From a virus: a stretch of DNA of 21,001 nucleotides. The stretch spans positions 1 to 21,001 of the IMG/VR virus record IMGVR_UViG_3300017763_003495; one strand, written 5' to 3'. The position numbers were made by a program, and so were the translations under genes. This document shows positions 1 to 6,521 of the stretch, one piece after another (the stretch's first letter is position 1; every line of letters starts with the position of its first letter). The notes under the pieces are model-generated. The model searched no databases. It saw only the letters and a program-made list of their open reading frames with translations, and was not told the DNA's origin.

Positions 1-1
1 A

Positions 2-388
2 GTTATTAGACAGTTTGGTTCTATAACAGAAAATATTGTAGGAGGCCAACCAGGCAACAAAGGTGAAGATCTTTCTTCATCAATACTTTCTAATTTAAAT
101 TTAGAAAGAGAATTTATCGATGGCAGAAAATATGAATTAGTATATGGTATCTTTAGAAAATATGTTGAAAGCGATTCATTGGCTCAAGCATATAGTTTAT
201 TAACAATGGATGCTATGAAAAAGTTTAATACTAATATCGAAGACTTGTTTACAGAAGTAACTAACGGAATTGAGTTTAGTGATTTGGGTATTGCGTTATT
301 GAATAATTATAGACCGTCCACAAGCCAAGTAGCCATTAGAAAAGCACAAACACCCAATTCATTTATTGGTAGACATATTATTGCTTAA
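2..388 (+). CDS. C-terminal part of an unidentified late phage protein
   Basis: The frame is open from base 2 to the TAA at 386-388, so the window cuts this gene and its true start lies upstream. A TTG at 179 is in frame, but the coding frame continues without a stop before it, so TTG is not the start. About 128 residues are visible. They are soluble-looking, with no membrane segment or catalytic motif I recognise, and the protein ends in FIGRHIIA. Its place directly before the gp4 gene suggests a head, neck or tail completion protein (T4 has gp3 and gp2 near gene 4), but I see no sequence proof. Function is unknown. Confidence 0.75.
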   Translation, partial: VIRQFGSITENIVGGQPGNKGEDLSSSILSNLNLEREFIDGRKYELVYGIFRKYVESDSLAQAYSLLTMDAMKKFNTNIEDLFTEVTNGIEFSDLGIALLNNYRPSTSQVAIRKAQTPNSFIGRHIIA

Positions 389-391
389 ATA
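384..391 (+). promoter_or_regulatory. Late promoter -10 octamer (CTTAAATA) for gp4
   Basis: CTTAAATA matches the T4 late consensus TATAAATA at six of eight positions. It ends exactly 5 nt before the ATG at 397, the same spacing as six other such motifs in the window. T4 late octamers are centred near -10, so transcription should start at or next to the ATG. Confidence 0.6.
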
Positions 392-396
392 CTAGC

Positions 397-825
397 ATGG
401 CTAGAAGATTTCATAAAGGTTTATATAATTTAAAAAACCCACAAAAGTATGTAGGTAAACACGCACCTAGGTTTAGATCTGGATGGGAAGCAACATTTAT
501 GAGAATGTGTGATAATCACCCAAGTGTTTTAAGTTGGGCAAGTGAACCGGTAAGAATACCATATAGACATCCGTTTACAGGAAAGTGGACGATGTATGTT
601 CCAGACTTTATTATGATATATGTAAATAAACGTGGTAAAAAAATTGCTGAGATGGTGGAAATAAAACCAAAAAGTCAGACAACAATGGAAAGTATTAAGT
701 CGCAAAAAGAAAAAGCTGATGTTATAATTAATCAAGCAAAGTGGAAAGCGGCGGCTGAATGGACAAAAAGAAAAGGAATTAGATTTAGGGTCTTGAATGA
801 AGACTCAATCTATGCTATAAAGTAA
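397..825 (+). CDS. gp4: Head completion nuclease gp4 (TnsA-like PD-(D/E)XK fold)
   Basis: This 142-residue protein resembles T4 gp4, needed to finish DNA-filled heads before tails attach. The family hallmark region runs from about residue 26 (RSGWEATFMRMCDNHP) through WASEPVRIPY and YVPDF to VEIKPK. It carries a nuclease-like set of acidic and basic residues: Glu31, Asp70, Glu88 and Lys90, as in TnsA-type restriction-fold enzymes. The length is normal for the family. The ATG follows a late octamer by 5 nt with no Shine-Dalgarno sequence between them. The next gene (gp16) starts 2 nt after this stop, so the two are probably co-transcribed and translationally coupled. The identification is from conserved motifs and context; which substrate it cuts is not known from sequence. 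Confidence 0.88.
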   Translation: MARRFHKGLYNLKNPQKYVGKHAPRFRSGWEATFMRMCDNHPSVLSWASEPVRIPYRHPFTGKWTMYVPDFIMIYVNKRGKKIAEMVEIKPKSQTTMESIKSQKEKADVIINQAKWKAAAEWTKRKGIRFRVLNEDSIYAIK

Positions 826-826
826 T

Positions 827-1408
827 ATGAATAAAAAATTAGAAGATACATTTGATTTACCAAACATAGAAGATATGATAGCGGAACAAGAATCTGCAGA
901 GGAAAATCAACAAGAAGCATCTGAAAATAAAACTACAGAAGTAGTTGAAGAAACAGTAGAACAACCAGAACAACCAGATGAAGCAGTAATAAAAAAAGCA
1001 TTATCAACAGCTCAAAAAATTGACAATGCTTTACCGCAAGTTAAAAACTTGGAAGCACATGATGGTGATATGGATGATTTTTCAGATGAAGCAATGAAGT
1101 CATATCGTGAACTAATGGATTTAGGTATGAATTCTGAGGCTAGACACGCCGGTAAAATGTTTGAAGTAGCTTCTACAATGCTGAAAAATGCCGTAGAAGC
1201 CAAGAACGCAAAAGCTGACAAAAAGCTAAGAATGATTGAGCTACAGTTGAAAAAACAACGTGTAGATCAGTGGGATAACAAGGGTACAAGCACTGATGAA
1301 GTCATAGAAGGCGAAGGATATGTGGTAGGAGACCGCAATAAACTACTAGATCAGCTGATTCAAAAGGTAAATGAAACCGATGATAAATCCGATAAGGAGG
1401 ATAAATAA
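827..1408 (+). CDS. gp16: Terminase small subunit (gp16-like)
   Basis: The 193-residue product has a disordered, acidic first 90 residues followed by a helical core (about 95-150) containing RHAGKMFEVASTMLKNA and then a Lys-rich helix (LRMIELQLKKQRVD). This resembles the central helical hairpin of T4 gp16 (family pattern: R-H-x-E-V-F-A-T-L-x4-T). Small terminase subunits form a ring that recognises DNA and stimulates the ATPase of gp17, whose gene lies downstream at 4898. The usual adjacency of genes 16 and 17 is broken here by five reading frames. The start at 827 has no Shine-Dalgarno sequence and lies 2 nt after the gp4 stop, so coupling is likely. A TATAAA at 816-821 is off the usual late-promoter pattern. 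Confidence 0.72.
   Translation: MNKKLEDTFDLPNIEDMIAEQESAEENQQEASENKTTEVVEETVEQPEQPDEAVIKKALSTAQKIDNALPQVKNLEAHDGDMDDFSDEAMKSYRELMDLGMNSEARHAGKMFEVASTMLKNAVEAKNAKADKKLRMIELQLKKQRVDQWDNKGTSTDEVIEGEGYVVGDRNKLLDQLIQKVNETDDKSDKEDK
1400..1407 (+). promoter_or_regulatory. Late promoter -10 octamer (GATAAATA)
   Basis: GATAAATA matches the T4 late consensus at seven of eight positions and ends 5 nt before the ATG at 1413. It overlaps the 3' end of the gp16 gene. An AAGGAGG sequence at 1394-1400 lies upstream; it could serve as a ribosome site only on readthrough mRNA, since a transcript started from this octamer would lack it. Confidence 0.65.
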
Positions 1409-1412
1409 AAAT

Positions 1413-2051
1413 ATGAAGAGTTTTAAATCATATCTATCTGAAGCAGTAAAAGAGATTCCGTTAAGAATTAAAATAGCGGCAGAAGTTACTGATGACATGA
1501 TGAACGTTATTGAAACAGAATTATCTAGATTTGATGTAGTATCTGTTTCTAAACCAACTAAAACTATTATGCAAGAGCATCCATTGGACTTTGGTACAAA
1601 GATTAGAAACACTGAAGTTTATATAATTGATGCAGTAGTACACTTACCAGTATCGCATGAAACAATTAGAAGAAACCTTTCCGACAAGTTAGGTTTAGTT
1701 TATGACTACGTTGTAGTCAAAGGTCCTAATGATCCTATTGAGGCAGAGAACGAAGCAGAAGTGGCAAGACAACAAGCCAATGCAGAAGACTATCAACCTA
1801 AAATGGGTAAAGAGTACAGCGAAGATGAGCAGTACAAAGACGCAGATAAAATTGCTGGTGAAGAACACAAAAAGAATTTCCTACAAACATTGATCGATAA
1901 CAAAGCAAAAGATCCAGACAGAGCAAACGTTGAAGTTGAAGGACCATTGAGTGTCGCAACTAAAACAGATGCAAAAGATTCAAGTGAACCAAGAGAGTCA
2001 GAGAAAGGTGCCAAATCACCTTTGTCAAATGACAATAGAGGTAAAAAATAA
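1413..2051 (+). CDS. Putative virion-internal protein with capsid-targeting-like N-terminus
   Basis: I chose ATG 1413 over the longer frame from 1371 because it follows both a late octamer and AAGGAGG, begins 4 nt after the gp16 stop, and yields the N-terminus MKSFKSYLSEA. That peptide resembles the T4 capsid-targeting sequence (MKTYQEFIAE) that sends proteins into the prohead and is cut by protease gp21 after an L/I-x-E motif (here LSE). The 212 residues then show a beta-alpha-beta-beta-alpha-beta pattern (about 20-105), possibly ferredoxin-like, followed by a charged, low-complexity tail. I recognise no enzyme motif. Its stop overlaps the next ATG by 1 nt (TAATG), implying coupling. A core or internal head protein is an inference. 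Confidence 0.7.
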   Translation: MKSFKSYLSEAVKEIPLRIKIAAEVTDDMMNVIETELSRFDVVSVSKPTKTIMQEHPLDFGTKIRNTEVYIIDAVVHLPVSHETIRRNLSDKLGLVYDYVVVKGPNDPIEAENEAEVARQQANAEDYQPKMGKEYSEDEQYKDADKIAGEEHKKNFLQTLIDNKAKDPDRANVEVEGPLSVATKTDAKDSSEPRESEKGAKSPLSNDNRGKK

Positions 2052-2521
2052 TGATGGAAGCTCAAGCAAAATCATACACAATCACAGTTGAAGATCTAGG
2101 AAGTTTTGATCTAGACGAAGATAGATCAATTGCACCATCAATTGAATTTGCTTTAAAGCAAAGTGGTGTTGCAGATGCAGTAGTTGATCAAAACGAATTT
2201 AATTCATCTATGGTAGAAGTTGTAACAACAGCTACACAAGACGAGCTTGAAAGAGCTTTACAAAGAGACGATTTACAAGCAGAGGTATCTATGAACGAAG
2301 ACAATGAAGAGATGGTACATTCACCAGCCGGTCAGTTCAAGCAAGATGATTTCACTTCAGGCGTTAAAGCACAAAAGAAATTCAAATACGTTCCAGCTAA
2401 ACATGGAGACAATCCATTAACCAACGAAGACGAAGCTGTGACAGAAGATCGCTTTGAGGCTTTGATGAGTGAATATAAATCATTTGTTGCTGAAAGCGAC
2501 TCAAAAAAAAAGACTCAATAA
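2051..2521 (+). CDS. Uncharacterised acidic phage protein, upstream half of a probable frameshift pair
   Basis: This 156-residue, strongly acidic protein starts at an ATG overlapping the previous stop by 1 nt. Residues 1-90 look folded (SYTITVEDLGSFDLD onward); the rest is polar. Near the end is SEYKSFVAES, which resembles the prohead protease recognition pattern. The frame ends with codons TCA AAA AAA AAG ACT CAA TAA. The A-AAA-AAG heptamer at 2506-2512 is a classical -1 slippery site, and the -1 frame stays open to 3093 without a convincing start of its own. The gene therefore probably makes two products: this 156-residue protein and a fusion of about 347 residues. Function is unknown; its position suggests a structural or assembly role. 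Confidence 0.7.
   Translation: MMEAQAKSYTITVEDLGSFDLDEDRSIAPSIEFALKQSGVADAVVDQNEFNSSMVEVVTTATQDELERALQRDDLQAEVSMNEDNEEMVHSPAGQFKQDDFTSGVKAQKKFKYVPAKHGDNPLTNEDEAVTEDRFEALMSEYKSFVAESDSKKKTQ
2506..2512 (+). promoter_or_regulatory. Predicted -1 ribosomal frameshift site A-AAA-AAG
   Basis: Nine A residues (2503-2511) followed by G create A AAA AAG in the zero frame of the 2051 gene, the same heptamer used by E. coli dnaX. Slipping back one base continues as KKDSIISEAGQ into the downstream frame. The zero-frame stop is only three codons further (2519-2521). I see no strong stem-loop or upstream Shine-Dalgarno stimulator at the expected distances. A homopolymer length error in the assembly is the main alternative. 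Confidence 0.5.
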
Positions 2522-3093
2522 TCAGTGAAGCTGGACAAATAGCACAAATCCTACAAAGGGATTACGGCAATCATGTGGCACGTACACAGGCAAAGATCCA
2601 AGATGATTTTAAAGCGGCAGGTGTAGAAGAACCATTCAACATAATGTCAGAACCGTTGTTTACCAAGTCAGCAGAATCAATTTTTCGTATGGGTAGACGT
2701 GGAGGCGGACAACCAGGCCTAAAAGCAATTGGTGGAATTGAAGACCTAACACGTAATCTAAAAGATATACAGTTGGGTGTGTCCATAGCAGGTTTCCAAC
2801 CACAGGCACTAAAACAGCTGGATCCAAACGTGATCAAAAACAGAATAAAATCCATTCCATCAGGAGAGCCATTTAGTAACATGGAAGGATACATTGAAAC
2901 TAAAGAAGATGCTTACAAAATAGTACGTATTAGAAATTTGTATTTGAACATATTGTCGCAAATGGAACTATCTAGTAGATTAGATCCAGGCAAAGCAAAA
3001 GACATACCAGGCAAAGTAGGCGGTGCATTTGATAGAGCGGCACAGGCAGTTGGCACAAACACTGGTAACTATCAATCTATAGTAGATCAATAA
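2512..3093 (+). CDS. Downstream half of the frameshift pair, uncharacterised
   Basis: The frame is coding-like from just after the slippery site (DSIISEAGQIAQILQ) to the TAA at 3091-3093, giving about 193 residues. There is no in-frame ATG before 2644. A GTG at 2575 exists but has only a weak AAAGGG about 14 nt upstream, and the open frame extends well before it. I therefore read this as the C-terminal extension of the 2051 gene made by -1 frameshifting, or else one gene broken by an indel. Visible features are a Gly-rich basic stretch near FRMGRRGGGQPG, a polar helical region, and no membrane segment. No family recognised. Non-coding DNA follows it, so it ends this transcription block. Confidence 0.65.
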   Translation, partial: DSIISEAGQIAQILQRDYGNHVARTQAKIQDDFKAAGVEEPFNIMSEPLFTKSAESIFRMGRRGGGQPGLKAIGGIEDLTRNLKDIQLGVSIAGFQPQALKQLDPNVIKNRIKSIPSGEPFSNMEGYIETKEDAYKIVRIRNLYLNILSQMELSSRLDPGKAKDIPGKVGGAFDRAAQAVGTNTGNYQSIVDQ

Positions 3094-3118
3094 ACAAGCA
3101 TTAAGACACAGTTAAGGA

Positions 3119-3168
3119 AACCACCCGCGAGGCGGAGCGGCCAAGACACCCATGATTTCGACCGCGAA
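3119..3168 (+). other. GC-rich patch with RNA-folding potential in an intergenic region
   Basis: In an otherwise AT-rich genome this stretch is markedly GC-rich. CCGC (3125-3128) can pair with GCGG (3132-3135) across a 3-nt loop, or CCGC (3162-3165) can pair with GCGG (3137-3140), so competing hairpins are possible. No long frame covers it and there is no T-tract, so it is not a standard terminator. It may be a structured leader or small RNA; I cannot match it to a known RNA family. Confidence 0.3.
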
Positions 3169-3175
3169 CATACAA

Positions 3176-3281
3176 AACACATACACAAAAGCTAATACAA
3201 CACATACACATAAATCGCATACAACATATATAACACATACACATAAATCGCATACAACACATACAAAAAGTCGCATACAAA
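3176..3281 (+). repeat. Cluster of C/A-rich direct repeats (AACACATAC...CATACA)
   Basis: A 28-nt sequence at 3199-3226 recurs identically at 3232-3259 (period 33 nt). Degenerate relatives begin at 3176 and 3256. The units share AACACATAC followed by a CGCATACA-like segment. The + strand is almost free of G, so transcripts would be unstructured. There is no uniform spacer, so this is not a CRISPR array. Role unknown: it could bind a protein or act as an unstructured spacer before the late promoter at 3314. The rest of 3094-3326 shows nothing else I can call. Confidence 0.7.
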
Positions 3282-3313
3282 AATATAACATAATTTAAAA
3301 CCTACACACACAA

Positions 3314-3321
3314 TTTAAATA
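3314..3321 (+). promoter_or_regulatory. Late promoter -10 octamer (TTTAAATA) for the radical SAM gene
   Basis: TTTAAATA matches the T4 late consensus at seven of eight positions and ends 5 nt before ATG 3327. No Shine-Dalgarno sequence lies between them. Confidence 0.6.
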
Positions 3322-3326
3322 AGTGT

Positions 3327-4421
3327 ATGTTTAACAAGATAGATATTAACAACATTGAAATAGTTGAAATTGAAGCAACAACATATTGTAATGCAGGATG
3401 TCCTTATTGTGCTAGACACGATCATGGCACTAGTAAAACAATAGAGTCGTTGCCTTTGAGACATATTCCGTTTGAAGTGTTTAATCAATTACGAGAAGAT
3501 TTAGATTTTACATCCCGCAATAAATCAAAAGATGTAGAGCTTTGGTTTGTTGGAAATTTAGGAGATGTAATAATGCATCCACAGTTGCCACAGATATGGG
3601 AGTACTGTGTTAAGAATTTTGGAAAAATAGAAGTAGAAACTAATGGCGGTATTAGACCTATTAAGTTTTGGCAAGAAGCAGGTAGAATCAGCAAAGAAGA
3701 AAGCCAAAAAGCCAGTGACCCAGCTACAATGACTTTTGCTATTGATGGATTAAAAGACACTAATCACTTGTATAGAAAAGGAGTAGATTGGGATAGACTA
3801 ATAGCCAATGTTGAAGCCTACATCAATGCTGGTGGCGATGCTACTTGGAAGTATTTGGTCTTTGAGCATAACAAACATCAAGTAGATGAAGCAGAAAGAC
3901 TTGCTAAGAAATTAGGATTTACAAAGTTTCTTCCTCAGTATTCGACCAGATACAGTGACGACATTTATGATGATGAACAGATTGAATTAAGAGAAAAAGA
4001 AGGAAATTTTTTATCATCTGATGTTGATAAAGTAATTGAAGAAGAAGCACGTAGATTGAATATTGATTTAAAAAATCCAACTAATGATATTGAATGCAAA
4101 TCTTTTGTAAAAAATAAAATATACATAAACTCACATGGTAGAGTTTGGCCATGCTGTTGGCATTCGTTAGAATATGACACAACTAAACTTATGTTACAAA
4201 AAACTGAACCATGGATGATACCTTTTATTGAAAAAAGATTTAATGACTATACCAAATATTCATTAAAAGAAATTGCCAGTTCACGACTTTGGAAACAAAT
4301 GACTGATGCATGGGAAACTGAAAAAAGAAATAATGATGGAAGTTTAAAAATGCAGTTGTGTTACGATAAATGTTCAAATAGTAAATGGAAGTTAACTTGT
4401 AATATATCTAAACGTGATTAG
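3327..4421 (+). CDS. Radical SAM enzyme with SPASM-like C-terminal cysteines
   Basis: The 364-residue protein has the radical SAM motif CxxxCxxC at Cys21, Cys25 and Cys28 (TYCNAGCPYC), which binds a 4Fe-4S cluster and S-adenosylmethionine. The radical SAM barrel follows, and the C-terminal third has further cysteines at 257, 276, 277 (GRVWPCCW), 345, 349 and 358. That pattern fits a SPASM or twitch-type auxiliary cluster domain, typical of enzymes that modify peptides or proteins and of some other maturases. No precursor peptide is evident next to it; the following gene (146 residues) is too large and not precursor-like. The gene has its own late promoter, so the enzyme is likely made during virion assembly. 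Substrate is unknown; modification of a virion or host protein is speculation. Confidence 0.85.
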   Translation: MFNKIDINNIEIVEIEATTYCNAGCPYCARHDHGTSKTIESLPLRHIPFEVFNQLREDLDFTSRNKSKDVELWFVGNLGDVIMHPQLPQIWEYCVKNFGKIEVETNGGIRPIKFWQEAGRISKEESQKASDPATMTFAIDGLKDTNHLYRKGVDWDRLIANVEAYINAGGDATWKYLVFEHNKHQVDEAERLAKKLGFTKFLPQYSTRYSDDIYDDEQIELREKEGNFLSSDVDKVIEEEARRLNIDLKNPTNDIECKSFVKNKIYINSHGRVWPCCWHSLEYDTTKLMLQKTEPWMIPFIEKRFNDYTKYSLKEIASSRLWKQMTDAWETEKRNNDGSLKMQLCYDKCSNSKWKLTCNISKRD

Positions 4422-4423
4422 TC

Positions 4424-4431
4424 CGTAAATA
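4424..4431 (+). promoter_or_regulatory. Late promoter -10 octamer (CGTAAATA)
   Basis: CGTAAATA keeps the TAAATA core but differs from the T4 consensus at its first two bases. It ends 5 nt before ATG 4437, matching the spacing of the other late motifs, and no Shine-Dalgarno sequence is present. Confidence 0.5.
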
Positions 4432-4436
4432 TTTTT

Positions 4437-4877
4437 ATGTTACGAGATGAGTACACAAAAATCTTTTATGACATTGTTCGCGAGACAAAAGATATTCATT
4501 CCCTAGAACTGCCTATTCATCTCGAAGCATACATCGTGATGTTATTATCATCATTTGTGGACAAGCCAGACTTCTTACCCAAGTTATCCTTTGCAGAAAA
4601 TTTATTAAAGTTAAACAAATATAGTTCATTACCTGCAAAGGATTTGGGTGATGTTTGTTTGTTTGTAACCGGTGTATTCCCCACGTACAACGCCTCTAGT
4701 GGTTTAGATGTGTCTTACTATACATTTGTTGGAAAGAGTAGCTACAGCCACGTTAAATTTGGTTTAAACGGGGAATTATTTGCTGAATTATCAGATAAGT
4801 TTGAATATTTGTGTAGATTCATTAATATGTCTATTGGAATAGACAATAGAAACCAGTATTTTAATCTACGTCATTAA
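4437..4877 (+). CDS. Conserved-looking protein of unknown function beside terminase
   Basis: This 146-residue soluble protein begins at an ATG 5 nt after a TAAATA core. It is mostly helical, with a distinctive central segment (LGDVCLFVTGVFP, then YYTFVGKSSYSHV) that looks like a conserved core around residues 66-105. There is no signal peptide, membrane segment or nucleotide-binding motif. It lies between the radical SAM gene and gp17, each with its own late promoter, so no operon partner can be deduced. I cannot assign a family with confidence; a soluble assembly or host-interaction factor is possible. Confidence 0.75.
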   Translation: MLRDEYTKIFYDIVRETKDIHSLELPIHLEAYIVMLLSSFVDKPDFLPKLSFAENLLKLNKYSSLPAKDLGDVCLFVTGVFPTYNASSGLDVSYYTFVGKSSYSHVKFGLNGELFAELSDKFEYLCRFINMSIGIDNRNQYFNLRH

Positions 4878-4884
4878 CTGCGTA

Positions 4885-4892
4885 TATAAATA
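4885..4892 (+). promoter_or_regulatory. Late promoter -10 octamer (TATAAATA) for gp17
   Basis: This is a perfect match to the T4 late consensus. It ends 5 nt before ATG 4898. It sits in a perfect inverted repeat, CGTATA-TAAA-TATACG (4881-4896), which could also form a small hairpin or protein-binding site. Confidence 0.75.
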
Positions 4893-4897
4893 TACGT

Positions 4898-6505
4898 ATG
4901 GTACATAAAAGTCTAGACGGAAATTTAACTAAAAAAGCATACGCAAAAACCAAGTATACAGAAGCTCAGTTACTTGATCTAAAACAATGTGCTGACAAGA
5001 AAACTGGTTATTTGCAATTCATGAAAAATCATATGTGGATTCAACATCCTACTAAAGGACGTATGAAATTTGAGCCATTTGAGTACCAAGAGAGATTGTT
5101 AGAAACATATAATAATAATAGATTTGCAATCGCCATGTGTGCAAGGCAAACTGGTAAAACAACCTGTGCGGCAGGATACTTGTTATGGTATGCTATGTTT
5201 CATCCAGATGTTTTAATATTGATTGCGGCACACAAATATCAAGGTGCCCAGGATATCATGCAACGTGTAAGATTTGCTTATGAAGAATCACCTGACTATA
5301 TCAGATGTGGAGTAACAAGTTATAATAAAGGATCAATGGATTTTGATAATGGTTCTAGGATTATAGCACAAACCACAACTGAAACAACAGGTAGGGGTAT
5401 GTCTATATCTTTAGTTTACATGGATGAGTTTGCATTCGTTGAACCACAACAAAAGGCCAGTGAGTTTTGGACTTCACTATCTCCAACATTGTCAACAGGT
5501 GGTAAGTGTATTATTACATCAACACCAAACAATGATGACGATGTGTTTGCAGGACTATGGAGAAGTGCAAATAAAAAAGTTGACGAATTTGGTCAACCTA
5601 CTAGAGATGGTACAGGTATCAATGGCTTTAGAGCAATAAATGTACATTGGTCAGAACATCCAGATAGAGATGAACAATGGGCCAAAGATGAACGTGCAAG
5701 AATAGGTGAAGAAAGATTTAGACGTGAGCATGATTGTGAATTTATCGCATTTGATGAAACACTAATCGATGGATTAAAATTAATCACATTAGCAGGAAAA
5801 GATCCTTTATACAAAACAGGTCAAGTACGTTGGTATGAAAGGCCTAGAAAAGGAAACACTTATGTTGTAGCCTTAGATCCTAGTTTAGGTACAGGAGGAG
5901 ATTATTCAGCAATACAAGTTTTTAGTTTACCGGAGTTTACACAGGTAGCTGAATGGCAACATAACAAAACAACAGTACAAGGACAAGTTAGAACACTACT
6001 AGGTATTTTAAAAGATTTAGATACTCAATTAAAAGAACAAGGAACACCGCAACCGGAAATTTATTGGACTATAGAAAATAATACTTTAGGTGAAGCGGCC
6101 ATTGTTGCTATTGAAGAAATGGGTGAAGATAGATTTCCAGGTTTCTTTACACACGAACCTAGACGTGCTGGACAACAAAGACGTGATGTACATAAACGTA
6201 AAGGATTTAATACAACACACAAAGCAAAACTATCTGCTTGTTCAAGATTAAAAAATTGGGTTGAAACAGGTAAGTTACAAATACATAGTAGAAACTTAAT
6301 TAGAGAGCTTAAAGTATTTGTTGCAAAAGGAAATTCATTCTCAGCTAAATTAGGAGAAAATGATGATTTGGTATCTGCTAGTTTACTGTGTTGTAGATTA
6401 GTCGGAAATTTAGCAAAATATGATCCTATATTTGAACAAAGTTTAGGACAACGTGATGATGAAGATGGTGAAGGTAATATTGTGCCTATGCCAATGATTA
6501 TATAG
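4898..6505 (+). CDS. gp17: Terminase large subunit gp17 (packaging ATPase/nuclease)
   Basis: The 535-residue protein is the DNA-packaging motor that pumps DNA into proheads and cuts concatemers. ATPase domain: Walker A ARQTGKTT at 82-89, Walker B ending SLVYMDE at 171-177 with catalytic Glu177, and coupling motif ITSTPN at about 206-211. The C-terminal RNase H-like nuclease shows its three acidic clusters: ALDPSLGTGGD, TIENNTLGEAA and ENDDLVSASLL. T4 gp17 is 610 residues, so this is a compact version lacking part of the N-terminal extension. It has its own late promoter and no Shine-Dalgarno sequence. The partner small subunit is most likely the 827-1408 gene. Confidence 0.97.
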   Translation: MVHKSLDGNLTKKAYAKTKYTEAQLLDLKQCADKKTGYLQFMKNHMWIQHPTKGRMKFEPFEYQERLLETYNNNRFAIAMCARQTGKTTCAAGYLLWYAMFHPDVLILIAAHKYQGAQDIMQRVRFAYEESPDYIRCGVTSYNKGSMDFDNGSRIIAQTTTETTGRGMSISLVYMDEFAFVEPQQKASEFWTSLSPTLSTGGKCIITSTPNNDDDVFAGLWRSANKKVDEFGQPTRDGTGINGFRAINVHWSEHPDRDEQWAKDERARIGEERFRREHDCEFIAFDETLIDGLKLITLAGKDPLYKTGQVRWYERPRKGNTYVVALDPSLGTGGDYSAIQVFSLPEFTQVAEWQHNKTTVQGQVRTLLGILKDLDTQLKEQGTPQPEIYWTIENNTLGEAAIVAIEEMGEDRFPGFFTHEPRRAGQQRRDVHKRKGFNTTHKAKLSACSRLKNWVETGKLQIHSRNLIRELKVFVAKGNSFSAKLGENDDLVSASLLCCRLVGNLAKYDPIFEQSLGQRDDEDGEGNIVPMPMII

Positions 6506-6508
6506 ATA

Positions 6509-6516
6509 GATAAATA
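6509..6516 (+). promoter_or_regulatory. Late promoter -10 octamer (GATAAATA)
   Basis: GATAAATA ends 5 nt before ATG 6522 and follows the gp17 stop directly. The same 15 bases from TAAATA through the ATG and its next G recur inside the gene at 6847-6861. Confidence 0.65.
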
Positions 6517-6521
6517 ACAAT

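Noticed and set aside
1371-1412. Upstream extension of the 1413 gene (start at 1371)
   Set aside because: It would overlap gp16, and the ATG at 1413 has both the late octamer and the capsid-targeting-like N-terminus.
3176-3281. CRISPR-like repeats
   Set aside because: Units are spaced unevenly, decay between copies and have no unique spacers; no cas genes are present.
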